DNA of 64,000 nt from Volvox africanus (lineage: Eukaryota > Chlorophyta > Chlorophyceae > Chlamydomonadales > Volvocaceae). Location: positions 4,205,001-4,269,000 of the forward strand of contig BSDZ01000078.1 of NCBI GenBank assembly GCA_030268105.1. The letters are read 5' to 3'. Below are positions 47,820 through 59,559 of this stretch, in pieces. The notes under the pieces are model-generated. The model saw only the letters and a program-made list of their open reading frames with translations, was not told the origin of the DNA and searched no databases. A program made the position numbers and the translations under genes. The first letter of the stretch is position 1, and the number at the start of each line of letters is the position of its first letter.

Positions 47820-48946
47820 TATTTATCTATGTTTCCTACCCAAGCACGTGCTTGTCCTGCGTCTATAAGGGCGCACGTTGGCAAAGTGCTCTTGTGCCGC
47901 ACTACCCGATCATGGATGGACAACAGAATTGACGTTATTCCAACGTTTACAGACAAAAGAGCCACGCATATCGCTTCCAATTCAATACCGTCCTTGCGCT
48001 AGTCTGTCCGTGTCCTTTTTGTCCGCACCTGGAGGCAGTGACCAGAGAGAACCTTCCGTACTTGTGGTATCAAGTGTTGGGCAACGCGCTCGCCCAGCGC
48101 TAGACGATTCCCGTCCCCGAGAGAGCACGAATCCAGCACTCCCTGCTTCCCAGCAATGCTGTGGAGTGCGCTGATAATGCACCCGCAAGTCTCCATGACC
48201 CCCACCCTAATACTCCGCTTCTGTTCGGGCGGAAGCTGAACTTCACCCGCAGCATCAGATGCCACGTTAAGTGCTTTAAGCAGCGCCTTGGCCATGTGCT
48301 CAAGCAGGAGGCTGGAGGATAAAGCTTCCAGGAAAGCGGCGTATAAGGCGGTGCCGGTAGTGTCGGCAGGGGTCAAGGGCTGATCGCTGATCGTCATCTG
48401 GGCGCAGCTAGTGAAGATGAGACTAAATTGCGCCATGAGACGAAGCTTGGATTCCAGCGAGTCTGGCGGGCCATCGCTCCAAGCTGCCAGAAGGTGGGCG
48501 TAGTGCTTGAACGTGTTCTGTTTGATGAGAATGTACGCCAACTTGGAGCCAAACGCAGCTTCTACCTTAAGCACGTTTGACTTAATGAACATAAACAGGA
48601 GGCTGCTGAGGAGGGTCTCCAAGCGTCGGGCATGTTTTCCCTTGGCGGAGCCCAGCTCGATAAGTTCCAGTAAAAGGAACTGTTGCAGATCTGCTGACCT
48701 ATACCAATGTTCCGTTCCCAGCGCTCCAGCAATGTCCGTACCATGGTATGCGTCCAAGCCCTCGACAAGGGCGCCAAGGTTTTGGATTAAGGATCGGTCG
48801 ACACGACCTAGCCCTTCCTGTCGCTTGGTATAATCCAATATGTTCTGGATAGCCCTTGATATGTCCGCAGTGAGCTCCGTAAGGGCGGATGGGCTGAATG
48901 CGAGTTGGTTAACAACGCGACGTTCGCGGATGTGAGGGCGATGCAT
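44804..48946 (-). CDS. Large MYND-type zinc finger protein
   Basis: Three exons (reverse): 48946-48029, 47567-46970, 46536-44804; phases agree, 1,082 residues. Nearly all of it is alpha-helical sequence with no domain I recognise. At the C-terminus, after about residue 1015, is a complete MYND finger: CANPACMNL, then CKTCARCKLVSYCGSKCQ, then HWMGEHKRDC. MYND fingers bind proline-rich peptides of partner proteins. Large helical proteins ending in a MYND finger are common in green algae, and most are uncharacterised. No SET domain is visible, so a methyltransferase role is not supported. The Ser/Gln/Glu-rich stretch near 45490-45590 is probably a disordered linker. Intron 47568-48028 carries a tetranucleotide repeat. 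The start is the first ATG of a long open exon. Confidence 0.85.
47776..47819. repeat. (GGCT)n tetranucleotide tract
   Basis: About ten perfect tandem copies of CTGG/GGCT in intron 47568-48028 of the MYND gene. Confidence 0.95.
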
Positions 48947-50862
48947 ACTTCATACGTAAAGGTTCCATATATGAGTACTGCCATGCATAATCATTACCGC
49001 ACAGGTCTGTCATAACAGAGAGGACCCGTCTAAATAGACAAGACCAAATCTATTACGAAGGTTCCAGAAAAGAGACAGTTTTTGTTAAGTTATGGACACC
49101 TGATGACAGTGGAAAGGGTTGGGAGACGTCCTTGCCCATTACCATCGGGGCCCAGGACTACGGGAATGCACGTGCATCATTTTCGGACTTGCTGCTGGAA
49201 GATGCTGTTAAGGAGCAACCATTCTCTCGGCCAATATCATAGCGTATTATTTTGGTATAATTTTATTGATTGACATAATAAGAACACTCGGGTCTTTCCG
49301 TTATACGAACCTAAAATCGATCCGTCCCGTAGGTGTTGTAATTAGTGCGGTAGGACAACCGTATCAGTCAGACCTCTATCACGGTCCTGTATCACGGTCA
49401 TCACGGTCCTTTTGCATTATACGGCACCATGGTGGTTATGAAATCTAAAAATGCAATAAATAGCATTGATGTTACCAGACGTAAACAAGTAATTACGTGC
49501 CTTAGGTAATTACATGCCTCAACATCCTGTCCCTGTCGCTGCAACCGTACTATCCCGTACTGTAACATGCACGGGCATGCCGTGATGATGGGGCCCTGAT
49601 CTCCTCTTGCAGGTTAATCCTCCGGTTATTATGGAAAGCGGATAGGGATGCGTTGAAAAAACGCGCTATGAGTGATGGTGAATGGTTATGTTACTGCAAG
49701 CTGTTCTTCCCACGGGCATCAAAACAGTGACTGATTCTGTTCAGAGAGCTAGATCAGGATCCGCTTCATTTTCGAGTCAGACAATTCTTTCGTTCCTGGA
49801 ATAGGCTAGTTGCTTGAAAGGTACATATTAAGAGTACATATCACAGCGCGCCTCGGCACTTTTATAGCGTGGCTAAGAATAACTTTTGATTCTAGCAGTA
49901 TGGTAGGTTTTCGGGACGTTGTTGGGCGCTTCTACGTAGGGCGCGTGGAGATCCAAAGCTGCTACAAGCCCAGGTTTGCCTGTAGAGAGGATCTGGCCCT
50001 GATCCGTCAAATAGATATTGCGGAGTGAATGAATGTCCATACAGTTGTAAGTTAACGCCCGCTAATGATATTTGCTCTTAACAAGGATCTTGAAGAGGAT
50101 TTGAGGATTTGAGAGGTCGGTTCAAAGGTTTCATTGGGCGAGCCAAAGGTTCCTGCGGGTTTCCGTTCCTCGTACATCAGGGTGAATGCTGATGAATTCG
50201 TCTCGGATAGTCGTCGGCTAAGTGTGGAAAATATTCCCTCGCTGTCATGGAATGGGTGTACTGCAGGAGGGGTACATAGCAGAAACGATATGAGTTAAAC
50301 CCTGGTAGATAGAGGCAGGGGTCAGATAGAGGTTTGATCCGCTCAGGTTATGCTGTTGGGTAACCGAGTTGAACCGTCCTAAGGGTTCAGTGTGCTTAAA
50401 TCGTAATGGCTCTGCCTTTTACCCTGGTGAAATCGGAGGTAAGTACCATCTACCATGTATGGGTTGGCGTACGATAGCATACGGCGCGATATGTTGTGGA
50501 TGAACGGTCCCATGTCCGACGGGAACATTGGTTCTTACGGGCTCTGATAACCTGCCCCTGTTGGCCACGACATTGTTCTAAGATTATGTGTGCAAACTAA
50601 GGAGAAGCAAAACTAGAGCCGTTATCTCAACAGATTTTCCCGAATAATCTCAATTCTTATCCCTTTTTTCATCTTTTTGTCAAGTTCTTGCGAACTTTTG
50701 AGCCTCGTGGTTCGTATGGGCCTTACGAGCTAGTGAAGCTTCTAACATATCAGTACTTATCATAGCTAATGGGAATCCGTAAATGACTAAATGAAGTAAG
50801 AGTTGACAAGAACTGCTTTAAGTAAAATTGCCTATCCGTTGTCACGGCTGTTGATGTAAATT
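48947..50862. other. Divergent intergenic region, about 1.9 kb, AT-rich
   Basis: It separates the start of the MYND gene (minus) from the start of the RNFT-type gene (plus), so both promoters lie here. AT-rich with a local repeat of ATCACGGTC near 49378-49408. A short frame at 49810-50028 has no homology I can see. Confidence 0.5.
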
Positions 50863-53800
50863 ATGGACTCCGATCCTTCGCAAGAACGGCCTGGCATCAA
50901 TGCTTCAGATGTGACTTGGGAACGACTTCTTCATACATTACACGGAAGCTCTCGAGCTGCTCAACTATCCTTTTTGGGCAACCCTTCCCCCGGCGCTCAG
51001 GAGGAAGCCAACCCAGGATACCGGGTGACCCCATCGCTTACAGACAGCTCCCCATCGCGCTCGCAGAGCCCCGAAGGGCGTGTTGACCATGAGATGCACA
51101 GTTCTACCTCTACGCCAAGCTCATCGACACCGCAACAGCAGCAGATCCACAACCATGGCATTTACCGACTGTATGCTCACCAGCAGCAACGGCAATCGCA
51201 GCAAAATTCTGATGTCGCCACGCCGAGCATCTCTCAATCCAGAAACCTACTCCTCCTCGGGCAGCTAAGTCGCCGGGCAGCGGCAGAGGCTGGAGCTTCC
51301 CTTGTCAACATAGTGGATGGACTTGACTCGGACGCTGCCTCTGTGTCCGCTTCAGCAGCACGCCACCGCCTTATCTCTGGGACCACCGGGATAAGCGCCC
51401 AGGTGAGGCGGAGGGGCCGAGCCTGGGCCAGGTCAACGTCATGTTCCTGGTAGCGGAGAGGAGATAGCCTTATAGAGGCCGGGAGTACCAAGGCGTTAAG
51501 AAGCCGGGGATACCAAGAAGCGCCGAGGGAGTAGCGCTACGCCATGCCGACGCTTTTCATATGACTCTTTCGTGGAGGAACTAGTGACAAACCTGGAAAC
51601 ATCCCAGGACACCATTCGTATGTCATGAGGGACCCGGGGGCCGTTGAAAGGCGTTTTTTTGCGTATTGATGACTTCGGACACCTTTGCGGGTGCTACCCC
51701 AGTTATGGGGTATGAATCTGCTGCCCTGTGAAGTCGCGATGTGCTGCACCATTCATGCTTTTCGAAATCGCAGATGTTTGTGGACTGGGTAGCGGACTTA
51801 ACACCGTTCCTGCTGCTGCTCGCCTGGGTCTTCATCTTCGAACATGCCGGAGGTGAGCGTCGGGCGCTACATGGGTACGAGGCAGGTCCTGCAGCTTGAC
51901 ACCGCTACGGCTGCGCCCCTTCCACCTAGCTACGTCGTCGACCACGCAGCTGATCGCGCAAGGCTGTTTTGATGACACAAGGACCGGTTTCTACTCTTCC
52001 CACACAATCCATGATCCAGAACATACACATAATTGCAGAAGCATGCGGCACAGGCAATACTTGACTGCAGTATGCCCAACCCAGGACAAAACCTTTTTCC
52101 AACGATTTTAGTGTCCGTGCAGTTTCGAGCTGCTACGGAATAAAGCCATTCTGCGCAGTCTCCTGTCCGCTCCGCCTGTCCGGTTCTCGAAGGATTTGGC
52201 CCAGTCGTTGCAATGCAGCGCCCCATTGTGTATTTTGCATCCTGTGCTGCGCAGCCTTGCTGTTGAACATGATCCTGTTGACCTCCACCGTCAATGTCAA
52301 TCGGGACATCCGACGCATCATTGCAATGCGGAGGGATGCACGTGTCTCCGTCTGCATCACCCAGGCGTTGACCGTGGCGGTCTTCACATCTGCCGCTGTG
52401 TTATCCACTCTGCCTGACACTCGCTTGTTGAGGGTGCTGACCCTGAGAGCCACTGAGGCGGCCAGTGTAAGTGTGGCAGAGGCAGGGGCAGGGTTGGGCG
52501 AATCGGGCAATGTCAGCTTCTGGACATGAGGTCCGTGTGAGGTCTGTGTGGATAAAGGCAGGGCTGGCTTAAGGCCTAAAGCATATTCATCGGGGGTCCA
52601 GTGCCACACTTATGGACCTTCGTTCATGCTTTGTCAAAGTGACGCACAAGTTGATGCGGACGTTGATACGCTGATACGTTGATACGTCCAGGACCGCGCG
52701 CCAAGCCCACGGTGGCTCGTCAGACGGGGCTATTTCGGATGCAGGACAGTGGTTGTGTGACGCAGGCGCAGCTTCTTCTTGCTTCTTTGCACACACCAAG
52801 TGATGGACACAGACTGGCGGGTTTACGCGTCTACATGCCACAGGCTATAGATACACTACTCCTCGTCATCCTAGCGGATAGCGTGCTGCGCTTCGGCAGC
52901 CTCTCTCCGAAACTCATGGTGGTAGCATGGTTTCGGAGCAAGATCCCAACGAGGTCGGGGGTCGCCAGGGGGGGCACTGCCGGAAACGATGGCGGCGGCT
53001 ATTTAACTGGCGCGAAGCGGCAGCGGCAACAGTCGCGTGTGCTGACGGCGGTGGAGCGAGCGGTTGTCCTGTACCGGACGGTGCTGCCGGGACCCGTCTG
53101 GTGAGACTTGCGGAGCAAAGGATTTGGACAGGGGAGGCGGCTTGGGTGAAAGCAATCAGTAAGGAGGCTCGCTTCGTGGGGGACCTCCGGTTTTCTGATA
53201 TAGAAGTTAAGCAAAACATGCTCTCACGCAGTCCCAACAGTAAATTTCAGCTGAGTCAACTTTTGGTGCGGACCCTAAATCTCAGCTGACTTTCTGCGCT
53301 CATTTCAACCATGGGCTTCTACCCTTTCCTGTCGTCGTCTGGGCGCTTGCCCGTAGGTATGGCTACCTGCTCCGCGGCGGGGGCTTCTCGCCCGTCTTCG
53401 CATCGCTATTTTGCGGTTTCTACCTGGTGCTCAAGGTGCGCAGGTTTCGTTGCCTGACTCAGACTCGGGAGGACCTGTGCAAGGCGAAGCATCCTGAGCA
53501 CAGCTTGGGTCTGGATTGCGGGCCTGCATGAAGCCTTTCTCTTATCAGGCATCTTCTTCACAACTCCTGATGCCAACCGCGTCTTTGGGCCTGCGTCCTT
53601 TCGGTGTCCTGTGCAGAGAGAATCTTCATGACTTCCGGTGAAAAGTCATCACGCAAACAAATAATAGAATCATGGCACGGGCGCCGTTGACCCCACTAAC
53701 AGCATGAGCACCGTCCCTTCGACGGAACCGCGCTCCTACAGGCCTCCTACGTGGTGGTGCAAACACGGCTGTTCGCGCTTGCACTCAAGACGGCCACGCG

Positions 53801-54246
53801 ACGGGGACCCCTTTATGGCGCCTACGTTGGCCCGGGCAGTGGCGGCGAGGAGGGCACGTTCGGTGCGTGCCCGGTTTGCCAGGTGAGAGGGTGCAAGAGA
53901 TGGGTGGAGATGGCGGGCAAATAGATTAGCAAGGTGTGCTTTACCTCAACAGTTGCACCTTCCCATCACGCGCTATTTGCACCAAGTGGCCGTGTGTCCC
54001 CACTCCTGTTTCGCAAGGTTCTGAGTTGTAGTGGACTAACACAAAATTTCCCGCCTTACATGCGTTGTCCAGGACCCGGTCAACACCCCAGTCCGGCTGG
54101 ATTGCGGTCACATCTTCTGTGAAGAGTGCATTTTGGAATGGTTGGAGCGGGACCGCACTTGCCCCATGTGCAGGGCGGAGGTTCGACCAGCTGGTCTTCC
54201 CTCCTGCAGCGATGGCGCCTCACCATTGTTACCGCAGGTCTTCTAA
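50863..54246 (+). CDS. RNFT1/2-type multi-pass membrane RING E3 ligase
   Basis: Exons 50863-51402, 51774-51852, 52255-52466, 52844-53100, 53357-53435, 53742-53882, 54073-54246; phases agree, 493 residues. Residues 1-180 are Ser/Gln-rich and disordered. Hydrophobic segments follow: LTPFLLLLAWVFIFEHAG, ALLLNMILL, VAVFTSAAVL and AIDTLLLVILADSVL, then the conserved ERAVVLYRTVLPGPVWYGYL block and FSPVFASLFCGFYLVLK. The C-terminus is a C3HC4 RING: CPVC, CGHIFCEEC, CPMC. This order (membrane segments, VLPxPVW motif, RING) is that of RNFT1/RNFT2, an ER-associated ubiquitin ligase family. Domain and membrane order are seen directly; ER location and role in degradation are inferred. TGTAA at 54302-54306 is just downstream of the stop. 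Confidence 0.9.
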
Positions 54247-54642
54247 CTGCTGGTCTAGGAAGGCTAGGTTCGAGGCCCGCCGCTGCGCTTGCCAGTCGCG
54301 CTGTAAGACTTTGCAATAATTGTTATCGGAGGTCTGCGTTAGCAGGGCTGCGCGGCGCTTCAGAAAGCTTGGGCCGTTCGATGGCCGCCGAGTGAAGAAT
54401 GTGCTGAACAGCTGCATTCAGTCGCACAGGCAATGCAGCCAAGTGATGACGTTTAAACGTTGCATGGACCCATGGTTAAGCTGTCACGACAAATTACACC
54501 TAATTTTCAAATTCTGCCAAGGGTGCTCATCTGTCCTACCTGGTGAATACTTCCACGGTTGAACATCCCCCACACCACTGCTCCAGCACTGTGTCTGATG
54601 CGACATGCCGCTACATAGAGAGCGAAGCCGAGGCCGGAGTCA
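54247..54642. other. Short convergent intergenic region
   Basis: It holds the plus-strand TGTAA (54302-54306) of the RNFT-type gene and a reverse TGTAA (54494-54498) for the minus-strand gene. No other feature seen. Confidence 0.6.
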
Positions 54643-55280
54643 TCACACTGCAGAGTTTAAGAATACCAATCCAACAGCAGTCGTGATGCATCCATCGCAT
54701 CTCGCACGCATAAAGCTACTAATTGCAACGTGATGTCGGCCCTGAGCGCAACAAAGACGTGTTTCGGCGTCCTTGGGGTATTTAACGCTCTGAATCATCA
54801 CAAAAAAATTGTAGGACGCTGAAACGAAGGAGGCCATACATGAAAACAGACCAGCAATGCAAAGCGGAAGCGATCTGTTACCCATCAAGAGTCCCAAAAC
54901 TGCCATCAGGCCGAAATGGCGAAGGACCGCATCGTACAATAACACTATGCCACTTTCCTGCGCCCGGAAATCACGAAAACTGGATTTAGAGCAACGCACA
55001 CTTTTGCAACTAACACAGCAAAATAGTGAGCGCGAAGGCGCACTCTCACCTGGCGCCACCTGAGGCCAAGTACCCGAATGAACCTGCAACCATTCCAAAC
55101 AAAAAAAAACCCAACAACCAACAACCCTGCGTAGCGCAGTGTGTCCGTCCTCGCCTGACCAACACACCTGGCACGGCGGCACCGGCACATCCTTCGGAAG
55201 CCCAAAGCAACGGACGATTTCAAAACCGTGGACATCAGACTATCACCAACTACTGCAAGGTTCAGCACGATAGGGCCCAT
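54643..55280 (-). CDS. Small unidentified membrane protein
   Basis: Proposed exons (reverse): 55280-55168, 55083-55050, 54957-54643; phases agree, 153 residues. The start is an ATG (MGPIVLNLAVVGDSLMS) without need of an upstream exon. The last exon has two hydrophobic stretches, HFGLMAVLGLLM and LCIAGLFSCMASFVSASYNF, then a Cys-rich tail. I do not recognise the family; a distant likeness to the C-terminal half of peroxisomal Pex11 was considered but is not strong enough to name it. It lies 210 bp downstream of the LON-domain gene on the same strand, and a reverse TGTAA lies 145 bp past its stop. The alternative is that these exons are an alternative 3' end of the LON gene, for which a phase-matching donor exists at about 55552. 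Confidence 0.45.
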
Positions 55281-55489
55281 CCCAACAGCTGACAGCTCCA
55301 GCCCAGGACTTCATACGAGGTACCGTGCATGCGCGGACAGCCCCGACCACTCCGTCCATGGAATATGGACGAAAACAAACGTCGCGGTCGCCATGCACGA
55401 CATGACAGGTGCACCCATATGCCAGAGCGGACGGGCGTATTCTCCGCTCGCTCGAATCAAAGCCCCAAGTATAGCTGCACAACCATTCG

Positions 55490-58400
55490 TCACGAGGCGG
55501 TGGACAGGGCCATGATCGCGCATTTGGCGGACAACAACGCCCGGGCCTCACCCATGACCCGCTGAGCAAGTTGCAGCCTCTCCAATACGTCCTGGGAGAG
55601 AACCCAGGGGGCCATGGCGGCGGCATTGGGACAGCGTAAATACGGGTTTGACGTTGTGAAGGGTTCATCACTTTCACGTGCCTGGCTGCGGACAGGTGCT
55701 GTGGAGTTAATAAAGAAGCTAATAAAAGATGCCACAATGCGCCAGAATAGCCCACATACATAGGAATATCGACATAACATAGGATGTTTTCACGGTACGA
55801 GGGCTGGATCCGAATGACTGCCCGAATTTAAGAGTGGTTTACAGCACTGGAAGGCGTTGGCACCTCAACGTTCGAAAGCCCAGTTGGTAACGTTATGAGC
55901 ACCAACCGATGTACGATCGCAGTCAGAAACTCGCACTTATCTAAATCGCACCAGAACTCCGAACGCCGAGGGGTCGCATGAAACCTGACAACGACCCGCC
56001 GCCAAATGACCATCTACCGTCAGTACAGCTGCCAAACTACCCACAGACTACTTCTCGCCTTCTCCTCCCTTCACGGGACCCTTAAACACAACACTTGTAC
56101 CTGCGTTTCCAGGGCGTCCACTTGGTGCCTTCTAATCTTCTCGCGCTCCTGGTCCCAATGACGTTGGGGTAGGACTTGTTAACAGGGGATATGTAACGGG
56201 ATACGGCTTTGAAATTCCCGTACTTGACACACGCGAGTGAGCAGAGATGGCGGCAACTCCCTGTTCCACTTTAAAGCGTTACTGATAACACACTCGGGGC
56301 TCCTGAAGACACGGGGCCTATTCATGGCGTCGATAGACAACTGCCCTCACCTCGTCGGTTGCCCGTGGCAGCATTTGAATGGCGGCCAATGACAGTCGGC
56401 ATGCGCGCTCCAGATCCAGCAGGCTTGGTCGTGTACGGATGGCACCGCTGCCCAAGATGCTCCCTGCGCCGCCGCCGAGCACCGCCGCTGCGGCCAGGCC
56501 GCCGGCGGCGGCACCAGGCAACTGCGCAAATGGTGGCGGCGGCGGTTCTGCCCCTGCCGCCGCAGCAGCGGCATACTGTGCGTCAACTTCCGAGTCGGAC
56601 CCCGAGGAGATGTTTTCAGAGTCGGTGTACATCGGCTCCGTGTCGGGGAGAACCTGGTTTGCCAATATCTTGCTGGGCTGGAAATCATCGTATGAGGCAA
56701 GCGGCCCGACAGATGCAGTGTTGCGGCCGCCGTCTGCCGTGCGGCTGTTGAGGAGCATAGACGACGACGAGAACACGAGCGGATGCGGGTTGTCCACCCT
56801 GCGGCTCGGGAGTGAACGTCGCGCAGGCCAAAAAAGGGATATTGTCAGAAAGGCAATCAAAAAATGTCTTCATCGATGGACTCAAGGAAGTTGATGACTT
56901 AGGTAATTAGGTAAACGGACGACATATGGCAATCAAAAAGGTTACATGTTGAATCGTGCGCAATCGAGGTGCAGCATCAGTGCAAATCGACACTGGCGGG
57001 AAAGCCAGTTACGGACAGCAATGACGCACCAGTACATGGCGCGCTGCAGGTTCGCCGTTTCTGGAGACTTGAATTTGGCGGCAAGGTTCTGCACGTCCTA
57101 CAAACGGGACAGAACCGGAGCAACGTACGCAAATTTCGAAGTGGTACGGGAAAGACATAGTGGCTGTAGTTGCATGCGAAGGATAGAGCCAATGTGGAGT
57201 CGGGTGGCGATGGGGACGTCGGCGTGCACGATGGGAACGCCAGCGCCTTAGTGCCGGAAAACTAAATACGATGCAATCAGGCGGCACCTCCTTGCAGGCA
57301 TCTTCTTGTGGCCAACATTTTGCGTGACCGTGGTGCCTACCTTTCCGTCATCTGGCCTGTGCACTGTACCTAGTGAATAAATCACACGAAGGAATATACT
57401 CTCCCGCCTATCTCCCAACCTTCATCAGTCCTCGAAGACGTTCGACGGATGCACAGATGTCCCGCCATAAAGGTGTCTGTAGCGGGGCCCACGGGGTAGC
57501 ATGTATCGGTTGGGAGGTCAGAGGCTCGCACAAAGAATCATGCAAAGTGTCCTGCATGCAAAGCTACGCCGACTTGTAGTACTAAGCCTGTTCACATGAA
57601 CAGCTACCGCCTGATCCAAGCTTCCACAGTCTGGTGCGATCACGAGAACGGGGCCCTTTTCCGGAGCCCCTGCCCCGTAATCTGGAGGCCCCCTTCTTCC
57701 TACCTAGATTCCCACCTCCTGTGCAGTGCCCGAACAGCTGGCTCTTTGAAATGCAGTGGCCTTGCCCGGTTGCAAGTCCACTGCTCGCCCATCTGTGGTT
57801 AAAGGTCTTCTCACTGCCACGAGATACCTCCCTTAGGCCTCGCAATCGTCAGCTTCCAAAGCATCCAGCAGCGCTCAAATATTTATCCACCCAACCAGAG
57901 TTGAGTGCATAAACATTTACTAAGATGTATGTATGTATGCACATGCAAATATCAATGTAAGGGTTTTATCATTTTAAGGGTAAGGGTTCAGAACCAGACG
58001 ATTGGTTCAGGCGCCCGCCCACCTGCAGTCTGTCCAGATCCACTGAGTCGGTGACGGGCACCACTACCGCGCGGAAATACGGCCGAGTCTGCGCCAGCGA
58101 CTTGACCGCTACCCGACCCTCTGCCTGTACTCGGAGCAGCACGCCTGACTCCGTCTGCTTTACATCAATCACCTGCAGGAGGAGCGGCCGGCCCCGTGGG
58201 GCCCTGCAGATGGGAGGACGTCACTACCCACATGCCCCCTGGCGCCGACGACCTATTCCCGACCCCCTTTCCCCAACACCTCTTTCCCGACCCCGCCGCT
58301 TCACGGACCTTAACAATGGTGGAAAGGCAGAACACAAAACCGCCAGCCTCGTAGGCTCCCAGGCGGTTAGCAGCGCTCAGGGTGCCTGTATTTGACTCCA

Positions 58401-59002
58401 ACGGCTCAACCACTGAATGAATGAGCATTTGATGTGGGGAACTGAGCAGCTCCTCCAGCAGCAGCATGTAGCTGCTACTGTCATACAGGCGCAGCACCTT
58501 GCAGCTACCTGGGACGGACAGAGGGTTACGAAGAATGCGACTTTAAGGGCTTTGCGCAAACGTTTGAGGCAGTTATGCACCTGAAACCTTTATTTATCAT
58601 AGGCGGCTGTAAGTCCTGACACGCTAAGAAATATGATGTTTCAGTGCGGCACCTCGTATATTACATCGTTAGCCTTGCTGTCCTGGTATATAGACCTAGA
58701 TCCCCTCCCACCTGGGGCCAGCACCTCCTTCGGCGTGAAGGGCAGCAGGGGTAGCGCCGCGGGGAAGCGCACAGCTGCAGGATAAAACGTTCGCATTTGT
58801 CGTCAGCCACGTACAAGGCCTTTATGTTATTGCCACACGGATTCCACGCGTATAATTCAGGTGCCTCACCCTGATATACGACAACTCGTTGGCGCGATTT
58901 GGGTCTTCTAATCAGGCTATTCGACGTCGTAGATATTATGTTTCTACTCAGAGACATAAAGGCTTTCCCGCGCAAAGCCTGTGTACCAAAAGCGTGCCGC
59001 AT
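55490..59002 (-). CDS. Stand-alone LON substrate-binding domain protein
   Basis: Exons (reverse): 59002-58870, 58774-58712, 58508-58309, 58172-58023, 57476-57420, 57246-57148, 57097-56994, 56798-56351, 56174-56101, 55591-55490. The first 45 residues are Arg/Ser/Thr-rich and could be a transit peptide. The LON N-terminal domain is clear: LPLLPFTPKEVLAPGSCKVL, SSSYMLLLEELL, ANRLGAYEAGGFVFC, GVLLRVQAEGRV. After it come helices (WRDICASVERLRGLM, LQRAMYWCVIAVRNWLSR), an acidic Ala/Gly insert, LSLAAIQMLPRATDE and a final coiled helix ending LSAKCAIMALSTAS. Plants have such proteins, with the LON domain but no AAA ATPase or Ser-Lys protease; they are often plastid-located. Two joins are uncertain: exon 57246-57148 has a weak donor, and 56351 to 56174 is one base out of phase as drawn, so a site there is misplaced or a sequence error exists. 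Confidence 0.75.
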
Positions 59003-59559
59003 GGGTCGGATATAGGTCCGATCGGCAGCGCCCGGTGTATTCCAGCTTATCCAAGCAATACACAAAAATAAGCAACACAGTACAAGTCAATAATGGAATC
59101 GATGTGGACAGGCCAAAACCCCAGCTGAAAGCTGACCAGATAGCCTCAATTCAACGGTGCATTTACTATGAAGAACATAAACGTCCTTTTGTATCTCGCT
59201 CATCCCTGAGCAGGTTCTAAAGATAAGGTAATGGACGGAAGAAACCAGGGTTGGTTGGCCAACGACCTGTCGCTTTTTGGCTTTCCTAACTCTGGAGTCT
59301 TGAGGTCTGGAGCGACATGTGAACCTGCATTACCGATCGTAACTAGATAATTTACATATGAAGGATTTGAACAAAATTAGGTAATCGCGTGAGCATGCTC
59401 ACTCAACAAGTTGCCACCTTGCGAAAGCGAATTGCGATATAACAGAGGCCCAGTGTTCACCAAACGTGAACGATTTTATTCGTCACTTTAATGCCCATTC
59501 ATATGACTTTACATTGCAAGGTCATTCAGCGTGCCTGTTGACTGCACGGCGGCGGGTTT
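59003..59559. promoter_or_regulatory. Divergent promoter region between LON-domain gene and methyltransferase gene
   Basis: 557 bp separate the two ATGs, which point away from each other. It should include both 5' UTRs and promoters. AT-rich; no motif identified. Confidence 0.45.

Noticed and set aside
55311..55523. 70-residue minus-strand frame as first exon of the small membrane protein
   Set aside because: It overlaps the last LON exon in another frame, and the membrane protein has its own ATG at 55280.
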